A DNA stretch of 64,000 nucleotides from Vibrio penaeicida. GTDB lineage: Bacteria > Pseudomonadota > Gammaproteobacteria > Enterobacterales > Vibrionaceae. Below, piece by piece: positions 8,800 through 17,339 of this stretch. Both the position numbers and the translations under genes were made by a program. The stretch is taken from NCBI RefSeq assembly GCF_019977755.1, contig NZ_AP025144.1:806001-870000 (forward strand), written 5' to 3'. Numbering within the stretch: the stretch's first letter is position 1; the number at the start of each line of letters is the position of its first letter. The notes below the pieces were generated by a model. It saw only the letters and a list, made by a program, of their open reading frames with translations, was not told where the DNA came from and did no database searches.

Positions 8800-9963
8800 A
8801 TGGCGACTCCGGTATTGATGCCACAGGTTGGTCAGGATCTGGAAGAAGGCACGTTAACAGAGTGGATGGTAGAAGTCGGCGATACGGTCAAAAAAGGCGA
8901 TATTGTTGCTGTTGTCGAATCTGAAAAGGCTTCGTTTGAAGTCGAAACCTATCAGGAAGGCGTTGTGCTGGAATTGCTTTATGAAGAAGGTGATACCACC
9001 ACAGTGTTGGAGCCCATTATGTTTATTGGGGCACCTGATGAAGCGAACAATAACGAGAAAGCACAAGCGGAAACCACGCCTGTCGCCGCAGTGACTTCTT
9101 CGACAGAAAACGATACAAAAGCCGAGCAAACCTCACACCTAAATACAGTGATATCGGCTAACCATGGGCAATTGGGAGCGTCACCTTTGGCGCGAAGGAT
9201 GGCTGCGAATCGAAATATTGATTTAGCCTCTGTCAGCGGCAGTGGACCTGGAGGGGCTGTGCTGGAAAGGGACTTGGCTGATGCAGAGCCGAGCTCTGGT
9301 AATGATTATGGCGACCAGCCTTACTCGAAAGTCCGTCAAGTTATTGCTGACAGGCTGACGGAATCGAAGCAAACCAAACCCCATTTCTATTTGCGCACCG
9401 AAGTAGATGTAACGGATTTACTGGCGAAACGAAAAGCGTACAACCAGTCTAATGATGACAACCTTTCGATTAACGATCTGGTGATTTTCGCGGTCTCTCG
9501 TCAATTAAAACACCATGGCAAACTCAATTCACATGTGTTTGCCGACCGTTGCACGCTTTTGGAGGATATCCATATTGGAGTGGCGGTATCGGTTGACGAT
9601 GGTTTGTTGGTTCCGGTTATCGATCATGCCGACCGTAAATCCTTGAAAGAAATCAATCAGGCATCTCGCACTCTGGCAGAAGGTGCGCGTAATGGGATGA
9701 ATAAATCCAAATCCCGTGGCTCATTCACCATTTCGAATATGGGGAAATGGGGCGTTGAACTTCTCCCCATCATCAATCCACCGGAAGCGGCCATTCTCGG
9801 GGTGGGCACCATCAATAAACGTGCTTGCTGCATTAATAATGAATTGGGATGGCGTGACTTTATGGTATTGACGCTATCGGCGGATCACCGAGCAGTCGAT
9901 GGCGTTTACGGCGCCGAGTTCATGATGAAGCTGAAGGAAAGTATTACCGCTTTGGATCTATAA
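8800..9963 (+). CDS. Dihydrolipoamide acyltransferase E2 component
   Basis: 387 residues. One N-terminal lipoyl domain (residues 1-78) carries the lipoylation site in VESEKAS (Lys about 43). An Ala/Thr/Glu-rich linker follows. A peripheral subunit-binding domain (about 127-160) contains ASPLARRMA and GSGPGGAVLERDL, and the catalytic acyltransferase domain ends with the active-site DHRAVDG. It transfers the acyl group made by the E1 pair to CoA. The operon has no dihydrolipoamide dehydrogenase (E3), so the complex must borrow E3 from another locus. The single lipoyl domain fits AcoC-like E2s rather than the multi-lipoyl pyruvate dehydrogenase E2. Confidence 0.92.
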   Translation: MATPVLMPQVGQDLEEGTLTEWMVEVGDTVKKGDIVAVVESEKASFEVETYQEGVVLELLYEEGDTTTVLEPIMFIGAPDEANNNEKAQAETTPVAAVTSSTENDTKAEQTSHLNTVISANHGQLGASPLARRMAANRNIDLASVSGSGPGGAVLERDLADAEPSSGNDYGDQPYSKVRQVIADRLTESKQTKPHFYLRTEVDVTDLLAKRKAYNQSNDDNLSINDLVIFAVSRQLKHHGKLNSHVFADRCTLLEDIHIGVAVSVDDGLLVPVIDHADRKSLKEINQASRTLAEGARNGMNKSKSRGSFTISNMGKWGVELLPIINPPEAAILGVGTINKRACCINNELGWRDFMVLTLSADHRAVDGVYGAEFMMKLKESITALDL

Positions 9964-10042
9964 AATTTATGAACGTATGAATTACGCCGAAGCGCGGAAG
10001 TGATTCGGCATCAAGATAGACACTCTCTGAGGAGAATTAATT

Positions 10043-10915
10043 ATGCCTTTAATCTCAATGAAGCCAATGTTGCAAGATGCGAAGCGAGACGGTTATGGCG
10101 TCGCAGCCTTCAACATTATTGATTACAACAGCGCACGCTCTGTGATCAGCGCGGCTCAGGATCTGAACTCGCCAGTCATTGTCCAGCTTTCCGTTAAAAC
10201 CATCCGTTTATGGGGATACGACGCCATTGCCTCGTGGGTAAAAAGTCTAGCACAAAACGTGGATGTGCCAGTGGCGTTGCACTTGGATCACTGTGCTGAT
10301 TTAGACGTGATTCAGCGCTGTATTGATGCCGGTTGGACGTCGGTTATGTTTGATGGCTCTGATATGCCTTTTGAAGAAAACTTATCCATGACGTTGAAAG
10401 CTTACGCGTTGGCGACTCAGGCCAACGTAGCACTAGAAGCGGAGTTAGGCGCTATTGGTGGCGTGGAAGACGACAAAGTCGTTTCCCTAGAAAGCGCGAT
10501 GCTGGCGGATTTTCAGGAGTGTTTGCAATTCTGCACCGAAATGCCTGAATTAGCGGCGTTTGCACCAGCGATAGGCACGGCCCATGGACAGTATAAAGGT
10601 GAGCCCGTCATTGCTTACGATCTTCTCGAGAAGATCACAGAAAACATCGATACCCCAATTGCATTACATGGCGGCACAGGGTTAGCCGATGCACAGTTTG
10701 AACGCTGTATTCGATCTGGCTGCGCCAAAGTCAATATTTCTACCATGCACAAGCATCAGTTCATCGAAGGTTTTGTCACTTTTGCGTTGCAAAAGCCAGG
10801 AGTCAAAGAGCCAATTCCTTACATCGAGTCACAGTTCTTAATGCTGAAAGATGGGGTGGAGTCGATGATTTCAAAATTTGGTTCTCAGCAAAGGGCAGGT
10901 TCATGGACGCACTGA
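10043..10915 (+). CDS. Class II (metal-dependent) ketose-phosphate aldolase, FbaA/GatY/KbaY family
   Basis: 290 residues. The class II fructose-bisphosphate aldolase fold is visible from AFNI near residue 23, HLDHC near residue 79 (zinc ligand and catalytic acid), EAELG near residue 133, GTAHG near residue 179, LHGGTG near residue 209 and VNISTMHK near residue 229. These enzymes cleave a ketose 1-phosphate or 1,6/1,7-bisphosphate to DHAP plus an aldehyde. Specificity cannot be told from sequence alone. AGGAGAA precedes the start. The 3' end overlaps the next gene by 13 bp, so the two are probably translationally coupled. Confidence 0.9.
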   Translation: MPLISMKPMLQDAKRDGYGVAAFNIIDYNSARSVISAAQDLNSPVIVQLSVKTIRLWGYDAIASWVKSLAQNVDVPVALHLDHCADLDVIQRCIDAGWTSVMFDGSDMPFEENLSMTLKAYALATQANVALEAELGAIGGVEDDKVVSLESAMLADFQECLQFCTEMPELAAFAPAIGTAHGQYKGEPVIAYDLLEKITENIDTPIALHGGTGLADAQFERCIRSGCAKVNISTMHKHQFIEGFVTFALQKPGVKEPIPYIESQFLMLKDGVESMISKFGSQQRAGSWTH

Positions 10916-11601
10916 TTTTTGATTGCGACGGGGTTTTAGTCGATACCGAATGCGATGGGCACCGAGTGGCGTTTAATCAGGCATTCCAAGAGAAAGGTTT
11001 ACTGGATTACTGGTCGAAAAGCCAATACGAAGATCTGCTCGGTGTTGCAGGTGGTAAAGAGCGCATGTCGCATTACTTCAATGCCGTCGGTTGGCCGGAA
11101 GTCTCCATTAGCCGAGATGAATTCATAAAGAACTTACATCAGTTAAAAACCGCGATCTTTATGGCGCTGATTGAATCAGGAGAACTTGCGCCTAGACCCG
11201 GGGTTAAGACGTTGATAACAGAAGCGTATGAGCGAGGTATACCGTTAGCTGTGTGTTCCACATCGAATGAGAAAGCCGTCAAAACGGTAGTGAAAAACTG
11301 CGTTGGAGAAGAGATCGCCAAAAGCATACGAGTTTTCGCTGGAGATGTGGTTTCCGCTAAAAAACCCGACCCTGCCGTTTATAAGCTTGCCGCTGAAAAA
11401 ATGCAGCTTTCTCCTAAGCGATGTTTGGTGGTCGAAGACAGCAATATCGGTATGCGAGCAGCGTTAGGCGCTGGGATGAATTGCTTAGTGACAAAATCCT
11501 ACTACACCGAAAATGAAGATTTTAATGGTGCAAACCGAGTCGTTAGCGACCTATCCGAGGTGGATTTAAATCTTTGTTATCAGCTAGTCGGTGATGAATG
11601 A
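10903..11601 (+). CDS. HAD-superfamily phosphatase, CbbY/beta-phosphoglucomutase-like
   Basis: 232 residues. Motif I is FDCDGVLVDTE near residue 6, motif II the CSTSNEK stretch near residue 108, motif III the Lys in AKKPDP near residue 148, and motif IV VVEDSNIG near residue 169. The N-terminus (FDCDGVLVDTE..GHRVAFNQ.F) looks most like CbbY, which removes the 1-phosphate of xylulose 1,5-bisphosphate. Other HAD enzymes, such as phosphoglycolate phosphatase and beta-phosphoglucomutase, share most motifs. It overlaps the aldolase gene by 13 bp, suggesting a coupled step or clearing of a misphosphorylated sugar. Confidence 0.82.
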   Translation: MDALIFDCDGVLVDTECDGHRVAFNQAFQEKGLLDYWSKSQYEDLLGVAGGKERMSHYFNAVGWPEVSISRDEFIKNLHQLKTAIFMALIESGELAPRPGVKTLITEAYERGIPLAVCSTSNEKAVKTVVKNCVGEEIAKSIRVFAGDVVSAKKPDPAVYKLAAEKMQLSPKRCLVVEDSNIGMRAALGAGMNCLVTKSYYTENEDFNGANRVVSDLSEVDLNLCYQLVGDE

Positions 11602-11764
11602 AAAGAGATCGCTAGGTAGATAACGAATCTGATTGCGACTTGTTTGTACACCCAACGAGGGCACAAACAAGTCACATGGGTTTGTCCGAGTATGTGCAGG
11701 ATCGGAATCAACACTATAGGACGTAGTGGTACTTGAATAAGGTACTTTAATTAAGGAATTGAAC

Positions 11765-12895
11765 ATGAAAAAGCGCATCAACAAAGGTGTCAGCGAATCT
11801 GACACTCCAAAAACAGAACCAGTCACACATGAATCCTTTACACACGAATCCATTACACATGGAGCCAGTGATGATCTCTCTCCGATAGGGCTGTCTCGCC
11901 GAAGAATGATGCAACTGAGCATGGGAACGGCAGTGGCTGTCGCGACCATGGGACCAGCAACATTCAGACCTGCCATGGCTGCGTCGGGCAAGAAATTAAA
12001 ATTTGCGGCTGCACTAGGCTGGACAGCCTTTGATTCAGGCGCAGCATTACACCAAGGATATAAAGATGCCGTTGAACAACTTGGTGGAGAACTCACGATT
12101 ACCGATGCAGGGTTCGATCCGAAGAAGCAGACTGAGAACATCGACGCCTTTATTACCAGTAAACCTGATGCATTGTTTATCACTCCAGCTGATGCGGCGG
12201 CGATAGCTCCAGCGGTTCAACGTGCACTCGATGCAGGAATCCCAGTTTTTGCAGGGGATAGCCAAGTGCCAGGGGTTGCTGTTCACAGTACCGCTATGTC
12301 GAGTAACTACTCCATGGGTTGGTTTACTGCGGAATGGCTTGCAGAGCAGTTGGGTGGTAAGGGCAAAATTGCCATTGTGACGTTACCGCAAAATGAAAGT
12401 TGGGATCAGCGCACATTGGGTATGGAGTGGGCATTGCGCCAGTACCCCGGAATTGAAGTGGTCGCCAAATGGGCGTTTAACTTTAACGCCAGTACGACAC
12501 CTCGCCAAGCCGTCGATAACATGCTGACAGCACGAGACGATCTGGATGCCATCTGGTGCGCTTGGGACGGTGCGGCGATCGAAGGTGCCCTTGCTGTTCG
12601 AGCGGCAGGGCGTAAAAACATCTTCCTTACCGGTATTGATGGCGGTCCTCAATCCTTCGGATACATCAGTGGTGGCTCTGCTTTCAAGATGAGCTGTGCT
12701 CAAAGCTTCTATGAAATGGCCTTTTCTAATGTGTTTTATGCTCACGAATACGCTGCGGGTAGAAACATACCTCGTCTAGTGATCACACCTTGCTACAAAG
12801 CGACGGAAGATACTTTGCAAGGGCTAGGAGAAAAAGCTGCCGACTATGACAGACCGGGTCGAGCAAAAGAGTTGGGCTGGGTACGAGTCGTTTAA
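11765..12895 (+). CDS. Sugar ABC transporter periplasmic binding protein with Tat-type signal
   Basis: About 376 residues. I chose ATG 11765 because AAGGAA lies 6 nt upstream; a TTG at 11759 is too close to it. The N-region is unusually long (about 45 residues) and contains a small repeat (THESFTHESITHG). It is followed by SRRRMMQ and a hydrophobic stretch ending AMAA, which looks like a twin-arginine signal rather than a Sec signal. The mature part is a type I periplasmic binding domain (Peripla_BP_4, ribose/xylose-binding protein class). It should deliver a sugar or polyol to the ATPase and permeases just downstream. Confidence 0.88.
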   Translation: MKKRINKGVSESDTPKTEPVTHESFTHESITHGASDDLSPIGLSRRRMMQLSMGTAVAVATMGPATFRPAMAASGKKLKFAAALGWTAFDSGAALHQGYKDAVEQLGGELTITDAGFDPKKQTENIDAFITSKPDALFITPADAAAIAPAVQRALDAGIPVFAGDSQVPGVAVHSTAMSSNYSMGWFTAEWLAEQLGGKGKIAIVTLPQNESWDQRTLGMEWALRQYPGIEVVAKWAFNFNASTTPRQAVDNMLTARDDLDAIWCAWDGAAIEGALAVRAAGRKNIFLTGIDGGPQSFGYISGGSAFKMSCAQSFYEMAFSNVFYAHEYAAGRNIPRLVITPCYKATEDTLQGLGEKAADYDRPGRAKELGWVRVV

Positions 12896-12907
12896 CTGGA
12901 GAGTAAT

Positions 12908-14422
12908 ATGAACAGCAACGTTATTTCGATGTCAGGGATAGACAAGAAATTCGGTTCTGTCACCGCCCTTGATAATGTGGATTTTGAACTCAGGAAGGGT
13001 GAAATCCACGCACTCCTTGGAATGAATGGGGCGGGGAAGTCCACGCTAATCAAGATCTTGTCTGGTATTTACCAGAAAGACTCAGGGCAGATTGAAATTG
13101 ACGGGCAAGAAGCGGATCTTGGCACCCCGAGTGCATCGTTGCAGCAGGGCATAGTTTCTGTGCAGCAGCACCCCGAAATGATCGATGATTTTACAGGGTA
13201 TGAAAACATCTTTTTGGGAAGGGAAAACAACAGCTTTGGTCTTTTCTCTTTTTTCAATAGTAGCGTTCTAAAGCGCAGAGCCGATGCATTGCTGGAAAAA
13301 CTACCCATTCCGGTCAATCTGGATAAAACCATTGCTGAAATGAATCCGGTGGAAAAGGAAGCCACCGCGATTTTGCATTCAATGGTTAATGACAAAATCA
13401 CCGCTCTTATTTTAGATGAACCGACCTCGACTTTGACAGAAAAAGAAAAGCAGCACTTGTTTGAGTTGATGTCGATCCTTAAATCCAGCGGTGTATCCAT
13501 TATTTACATTACTCACCGCCTTGAAGAGGTGGAACAGATAGCGGATCGCTTCACTGTGTTTAGAAATGGCAAAAATGTAGGTTGCCATGATGTGACGCGA
13601 GAAGCGTTGTCTCCAGCAGCCATTGCCGAGCTAATTCTAGGGAAATCGGTCGCAAATTTGTTTCCACCAAAGTTGGAACGGGCTTGCGACGATGAAGTGT
13701 ATTTAAAGGTGGATAACCTCTCTTTTGACTCATTTCAGAATGTCTCCTTTGATGTCAGGAAAGGTGAGATTTTAGGCATTTTTGGCTTGGTTGGTTCAGG
13801 CATTGACCATTTGTCTAAAGTGATATTCGGAGCAAGAGTCAAAGGTGGCGGCAGTATTCATGTTCGCGGTAAAGAGGTGACGTTCGAAACCACTCAAGAC
13901 GCATTGAATCATAAGTTGTTTTTGCTTCCCGGTAACCGTTTGAAAGAAGGGTTAGTACTGGAAGAAAACGTGGTATTCAACATTTCACTGGCCAACCTTG
14001 ATCGTGCCTCTTCGGGTATGGGCGTGCTCAATTCAGAACAAACTCATGAAGATAGCCTTGATTTGGTTAACCTAACTGAGCTTCATCCTGCGGAATTGGA
14101 CGAAGCCGCTAGTAACTTTAGCGGCGGAAACCAGCAGAAAATTGTGATGTGTAAAGGCTTGTATGCTGAGGCCGAAATTTATGTGTTTGTCGAACCCACG
14201 ATTGGTGTCGACATCGGTGCTAGAGCGACTATCTACCGTCTACTGAGAAAGCTTTCACAAACAGCCGCGGTTGTCGTGATGTCTTCGGATTGTGATGAAG
14301 TACATGGCGTGTCGGATCGTATGTTCGCTTTATACAAAGGCGAGCAGGTATCGGAACCCGTGAGTGATATCAGTAGAGATGAGTTGTTGATTGCTGGCAT
14401 ATCAGGGGAGTACCGAGTATGA
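12908..14422 (+). CDS. Sugar ABC transporter ATPase, RbsA/XylG-type with two nucleotide-binding domains
   Basis: 504 residues, the size of duplicated CUT2-type ATPases. The first domain has Walker A GMNGAGKST near residue 38 and Walker B LILDEPTST near residue 162. The second has a degenerate Walker A (FGLVGSGID near residue 288), the signature SGGNQQK near residue 406 and FVEPTIGVD near residue 427. In the first domain the usual signature is replaced by a degenerate sequence, and the second Walker A lacks the lysine. Asymmetric sites are common in this family. It overlaps the following permease gene by 4 bp (ATGA). Confidence 0.93.
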   Translation: MNSNVISMSGIDKKFGSVTALDNVDFELRKGEIHALLGMNGAGKSTLIKILSGIYQKDSGQIEIDGQEADLGTPSASLQQGIVSVQQHPEMIDDFTGYENIFLGRENNSFGLFSFFNSSVLKRRADALLEKLPIPVNLDKTIAEMNPVEKEATAILHSMVNDKITALILDEPTSTLTEKEKQHLFELMSILKSSGVSIIYITHRLEEVEQIADRFTVFRNGKNVGCHDVTREALSPAAIAELILGKSVANLFPPKLERACDDEVYLKVDNLSFDSFQNVSFDVRKGEILGIFGLVGSGIDHLSKVIFGARVKGGGSIHVRGKEVTFETTQDALNHKLFLLPGNRLKEGLVLEENVVFNISLANLDRASSGMGVLNSEQTHEDSLDLVNLTELHPAELDEAASNFSGGNQQKIVMCKGLYAEAEIYVFVEPTIGVDIGARATIYRLLRKLSQTAAVVVMSSDCDEVHGVSDRMFALYKGEQVSEPVSDISRDELLIAGISGEYRV

Positions 14423-15411
14423 CCAATACTAATGCTAAGAAAGCCGCTTTTATTCGAGTTGGGCTGTATCTGATTATCGTCGCTTCCATCACATTGACGT
14501 TTTATCTGCTTGAACCTAGGTATGTCACTACTTCTAACATTACCGCTGTTTTACGCCATTTAGCGGCAACAGGCTTGGCTGCATTAGGGCTAACGTTTGT
14601 AGTGGTTTTGAAGAAGTTTGATCTCTCATTCCCTGGCGTCATCTCTTTCGTGGCGATGACAATAGGGTTTGGTATCGCAGCGGGTATTGACTTGTATTTG
14701 GCGATCTTAATCGGGCTCGTCGTTAGTGTCGCATTTGGGCTGATAAACGGTTATGCGGTCAGCTACCTCAAGTTACCCGATATCGTGACCACCATAGCGG
14801 TTGGGTCGATAGCCGGAGGCGCAGCTTTCTTATTCAGTGGTGGACCTTCTTTATTCCGCAACTTCTTTACATCGGGTTTACTCGACATCAACGACGGGCG
14901 CTGGTTCGGAGTGAACTATTCCACTTATTTGCTGGTGGCGGTGTATGCGCTGTCTTGGTTCTATCTGCACCGTTCTCGCTTCGGTAACAGCTTGTACGCT
15001 GTCGGATATAATGAAAAATCGGCATTTTACTCTGGAGTAAACGTACGTAAATACGTCTGCATTGCTTACGTGATCTGCTCCACTCTGATGCTGTTTTCTG
15101 CCTTGTTGGTGATCGCTGAAACCGGCAAATCAGAACCCATAGCGGGTAATGGATTTTTAATGCCTGCTTTTGCCTCTGTATTTATTGGTATTGCGTTTTT
15201 TGGTAAAGCCTCAGTACTTGCCACTCTTGCTGGGACGGTATTGATTTCCATGGTTTTGAACGGGTTTACTCTGATCAATATTCCTTACTACTGGAGCGAT
15301 GGCGCCACCAGTATGCTGATGTTAGTAGGCAGTATTCTATTTAGCCCCGACACCCGAGAAAGAGTGACAGGGTGGGTCAAGGCGCGAGTCCGTCTTGTTT
15401 CCCACGCTTAG
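14419..15411 (+). CDS. Sugar ABC transporter permease (RbsC/BPD_transp_2 family), first of two
   Basis: 330 residues, very hydrophobic with roughly 9-10 membrane segments. It contains the family's conserved cytoplasmic loop (GLINGYAVSYLKLPDIVTT, residues about 108-126) and the second half signature (LYAVGYNEKSAFYSG). The start overlaps the ATPase stop by 4 bp. Two separate permease genes follow one ATPase, so the channel is probably a heterodimer, as in several rhamnose and autoinducer-2 type importers. Confidence 0.92.
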   Translation: MTNTNAKKAAFIRVGLYLIIVASITLTFYLLEPRYVTTSNITAVLRHLAATGLAALGLTFVVVLKKFDLSFPGVISFVAMTIGFGIAAGIDLYLAILIGLVVSVAFGLINGYAVSYLKLPDIVTTIAVGSIAGGAAFLFSGGPSLFRNFFTSGLLDINDGRWFGVNYSTYLLVAVYALSWFYLHRSRFGNSLYAVGYNEKSAFYSGVNVRKYVCIAYVICSTLMLFSALLVIAETGKSEPIAGNGFLMPAFASVFIGIAFFGKASVLATLAGTVLISMVLNGFTLINIPYYWSDGATSMLMLVGSILFSPDTRERVTGWVKARVRLVSHA

Positions 15412-15437
15412 ATTTCGCAGAAATGAGGTTTTTGACC

Positions 15438-16445
15438 ATGAGTAACAGTAACAGAGTAACCACTTGGCTGATGAAATATGGTGTGCTGGTGGGGCTGTTT
15501 ATCCTTTTATTTGGGTTTGCCTTTGTCAGGCCGAATATCCTTTTGCCACTGAACATCACCACCATTTTCGCAGCAGCCAGTATTTCATTCATTATGTTTG
15601 CGGGGGTGACATGGATTTTCTCCATTGGGGAAGTCGACGTTAGTTTCACCAACATTGCTGCGCTTTCCAATGTCGTAACGGCTTGGTCGGTTCAACAAGG
15701 TATGGGGTGGGGTACGGCCATTCTAGCGGGGCTAATGGTTGGTGTGGTGTTTGGTATTTTAAACGGCGTATTGGTTGGGTATTTGCGCTTGTCGTCATTG
15801 GTGACCACGATAGCGACGGGTGGGCTGACTCTCTCTATTGCGAAAGCCATTGGCGCAGGCGCATCTTTTAGGATTGACGATACAGGCTTCATGGGCGATT
15901 TGGTGAATGCGTCGTTTGGCATTTTCCCTGTCACCATGCTTTTGGCACTGCTTATCGCGTTTGTCTTATGGGTGTGTCAGGAAAAATTGCTTCTGGGACA
16001 CTATATTTATGCACAGGAGTCCAATTATAAAGCCGTACACGAAGCGGGTATTCCGGTTAAAAAGCTGAATGTTTATCTCTTTCTTTTTGCTGGCGTCATG
16101 GCGGCGTTGTCGGGGTGTTTTATCGCGGCGAGCTTGTCTTCAGGGCAGCCTGGCATCGGTAATTCCTACTTCATTGACGGGTTGACCGCCATATTTCTGG
16201 GCAGCTTAGCGTTCAGGCAAGGGAAAGCCAATGTCTTAGGCACTCTGATTGGAGTCTTGATCCTCACGGTATTAACCAATGGAGCGGGTTTGTCTGGTTG
16301 GGCAAATTATGAAAGGGATATGGTGAAAGGGGGGCTGTTACTGCTTGGGGTGTTTGTGCTGATCCGCGGAGGACGCATTCACGCGCTAAAGCCTAAAGAG
16401 AAACAGCCTTACGAAGCCGATAAATCGGTGCTTTCGTCAAAATAA
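15438..16445 (+). CDS. Sugar ABC transporter permease (RbsC/BPD_transp_2 family), second of two
   Basis: About 335 residues with around 9 membrane segments and the loop GILNGVLVGYLRLSSLVTT in its first half. I prefer ATG 15438, 9 nt after TGAGG. ATGs at 15423 and 15372 are in frame, and 15372 would overlap the previous gene. It pairs with the first permease to complete the importer. Its sequence differs enough from the first that this is an old duplication. Confidence 0.9.
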   Translation: MSNSNRVTTWLMKYGVLVGLFILLFGFAFVRPNILLPLNITTIFAAASISFIMFAGVTWIFSIGEVDVSFTNIAALSNVVTAWSVQQGMGWGTAILAGLMVGVVFGILNGVLVGYLRLSSLVTTIATGGLTLSIAKAIGAGASFRIDDTGFMGDLVNASFGIFPVTMLLALLIAFVLWVCQEKLLLGHYIYAQESNYKAVHEAGIPVKKLNVYLFLFAGVMAALSGCFIAASLSSGQPGIGNSYFIDGLTAIFLGSLAFRQGKANVLGTLIGVLILTVLTNGAGLSGWANYERDMVKGGLLLLGVFVLIRGGRIHALKPKEKQPYEADKSVLSSK

Positions 16446-16479
16446 AACCAAGGTCAACAGACACTAGGGATGGTGAAAA

Positions 16480-17256
16480 ATGCAAAATACGAGTCGATTC
16501 GACGGTCGAACGGCCATCATTACCGGAGCCGGGAATGGTATTGGTCGAGCGTGCGCACTCAAGCTGGCGAAGGATGGCGTAAAGATCCTGATATGTGACA
16601 TTAACAACAAAGGGCTCGAAGAAACTCAGGCGCTTATTGAAGCCGAAGGTGGATGCTGCCACTTACAGGCATTCGATATCTGCAATGAAGATCAGGTGTC
16701 GGAATCGATTGGACGCTGGGTGTCGGAATTCACAGTGGACACGCTAATTAACTGCGCAGGGATAGTGCAGGAAAGCAGTTTTGTTGATATCTCGCTTTCC
16801 GAATGGGAGAAAGTATTTTCCGTTAACTTAACAGGGGTATTCCTGGTCACACGTGCTGTTATCCCGTCCATGTTGGAAAACAACTACGGAAAAATCGTCA
16901 ACATCTCTTCTCAGTCTGGCATCTTCGGCAGACCTAGGCGCGTGGCGTACAGTGCGTCTAAGTTCGGTTTGAATGGATTAACACAGGCGTTGGCGCTGGA
17001 ATTGGCTCCGCACAATATCAACGTAAATGCCATCTGCCCCAGTCGAATCGAATCGAAAATGACCGAGGAAATACTCGAGTCTCGGGTTGAAAGCACCGGT
17101 GAAGATTACGCCTCGGTTCGTGCAAAGTACGAGAAAAGCGTACCCATTGGACGGTTAGGAACTCCAGAGGATGTCGCCTCTTTAACGGCTTATCTTATCA
17201 GTGACGAGTCGTCCTACATTACAGGGCAGTTCATTTCATCGTCGGGTGGTCGCTAA
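16480..17256 (+). CDS. Short-chain dehydrogenase/reductase
   Basis: 258 residues. The Rossmann glycine motif TGAGNGIG is near residue 15, NCAG near residue 90, the catalytic Ser in NISSQSG near residue 143, and YSASK (Tyr and Lys) near residue 156. Asp residues after beta-2 (CDINNKG) suggest NAD(H) preference. Within this operon it most likely oxidises a polyol or sugar hydroxyl. It is 34 bp downstream of the permease gene, and a poor AGGGA-like site precedes the start. Confidence 0.9.
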   Translation: MQNTSRFDGRTAIITGAGNGIGRACALKLAKDGVKILICDINNKGLEETQALIEAEGGCCHLQAFDICNEDQVSESIGRWVSEFTVDTLINCAGIVQESSFVDISLSEWEKVFSVNLTGVFLVTRAVIPSMLENNYGKIVNISSQSGIFGRPRRVAYSASKFGLNGLTQALALELAPHNINVNAICPSRIESKMTEEILESRVESTGEDYASVRAKYEKSVPIGRLGTPEDVASLTAYLISDESSYITGQFISSSGGR

Positions 17257-17339
17257 GTGATCTTTAACCAAGAGATAGGTATAAGCTAAGGACAGGTTTT
17301 AACAAGAAATAGGCAGACGTTATCTTTTTGAAGGAATAA

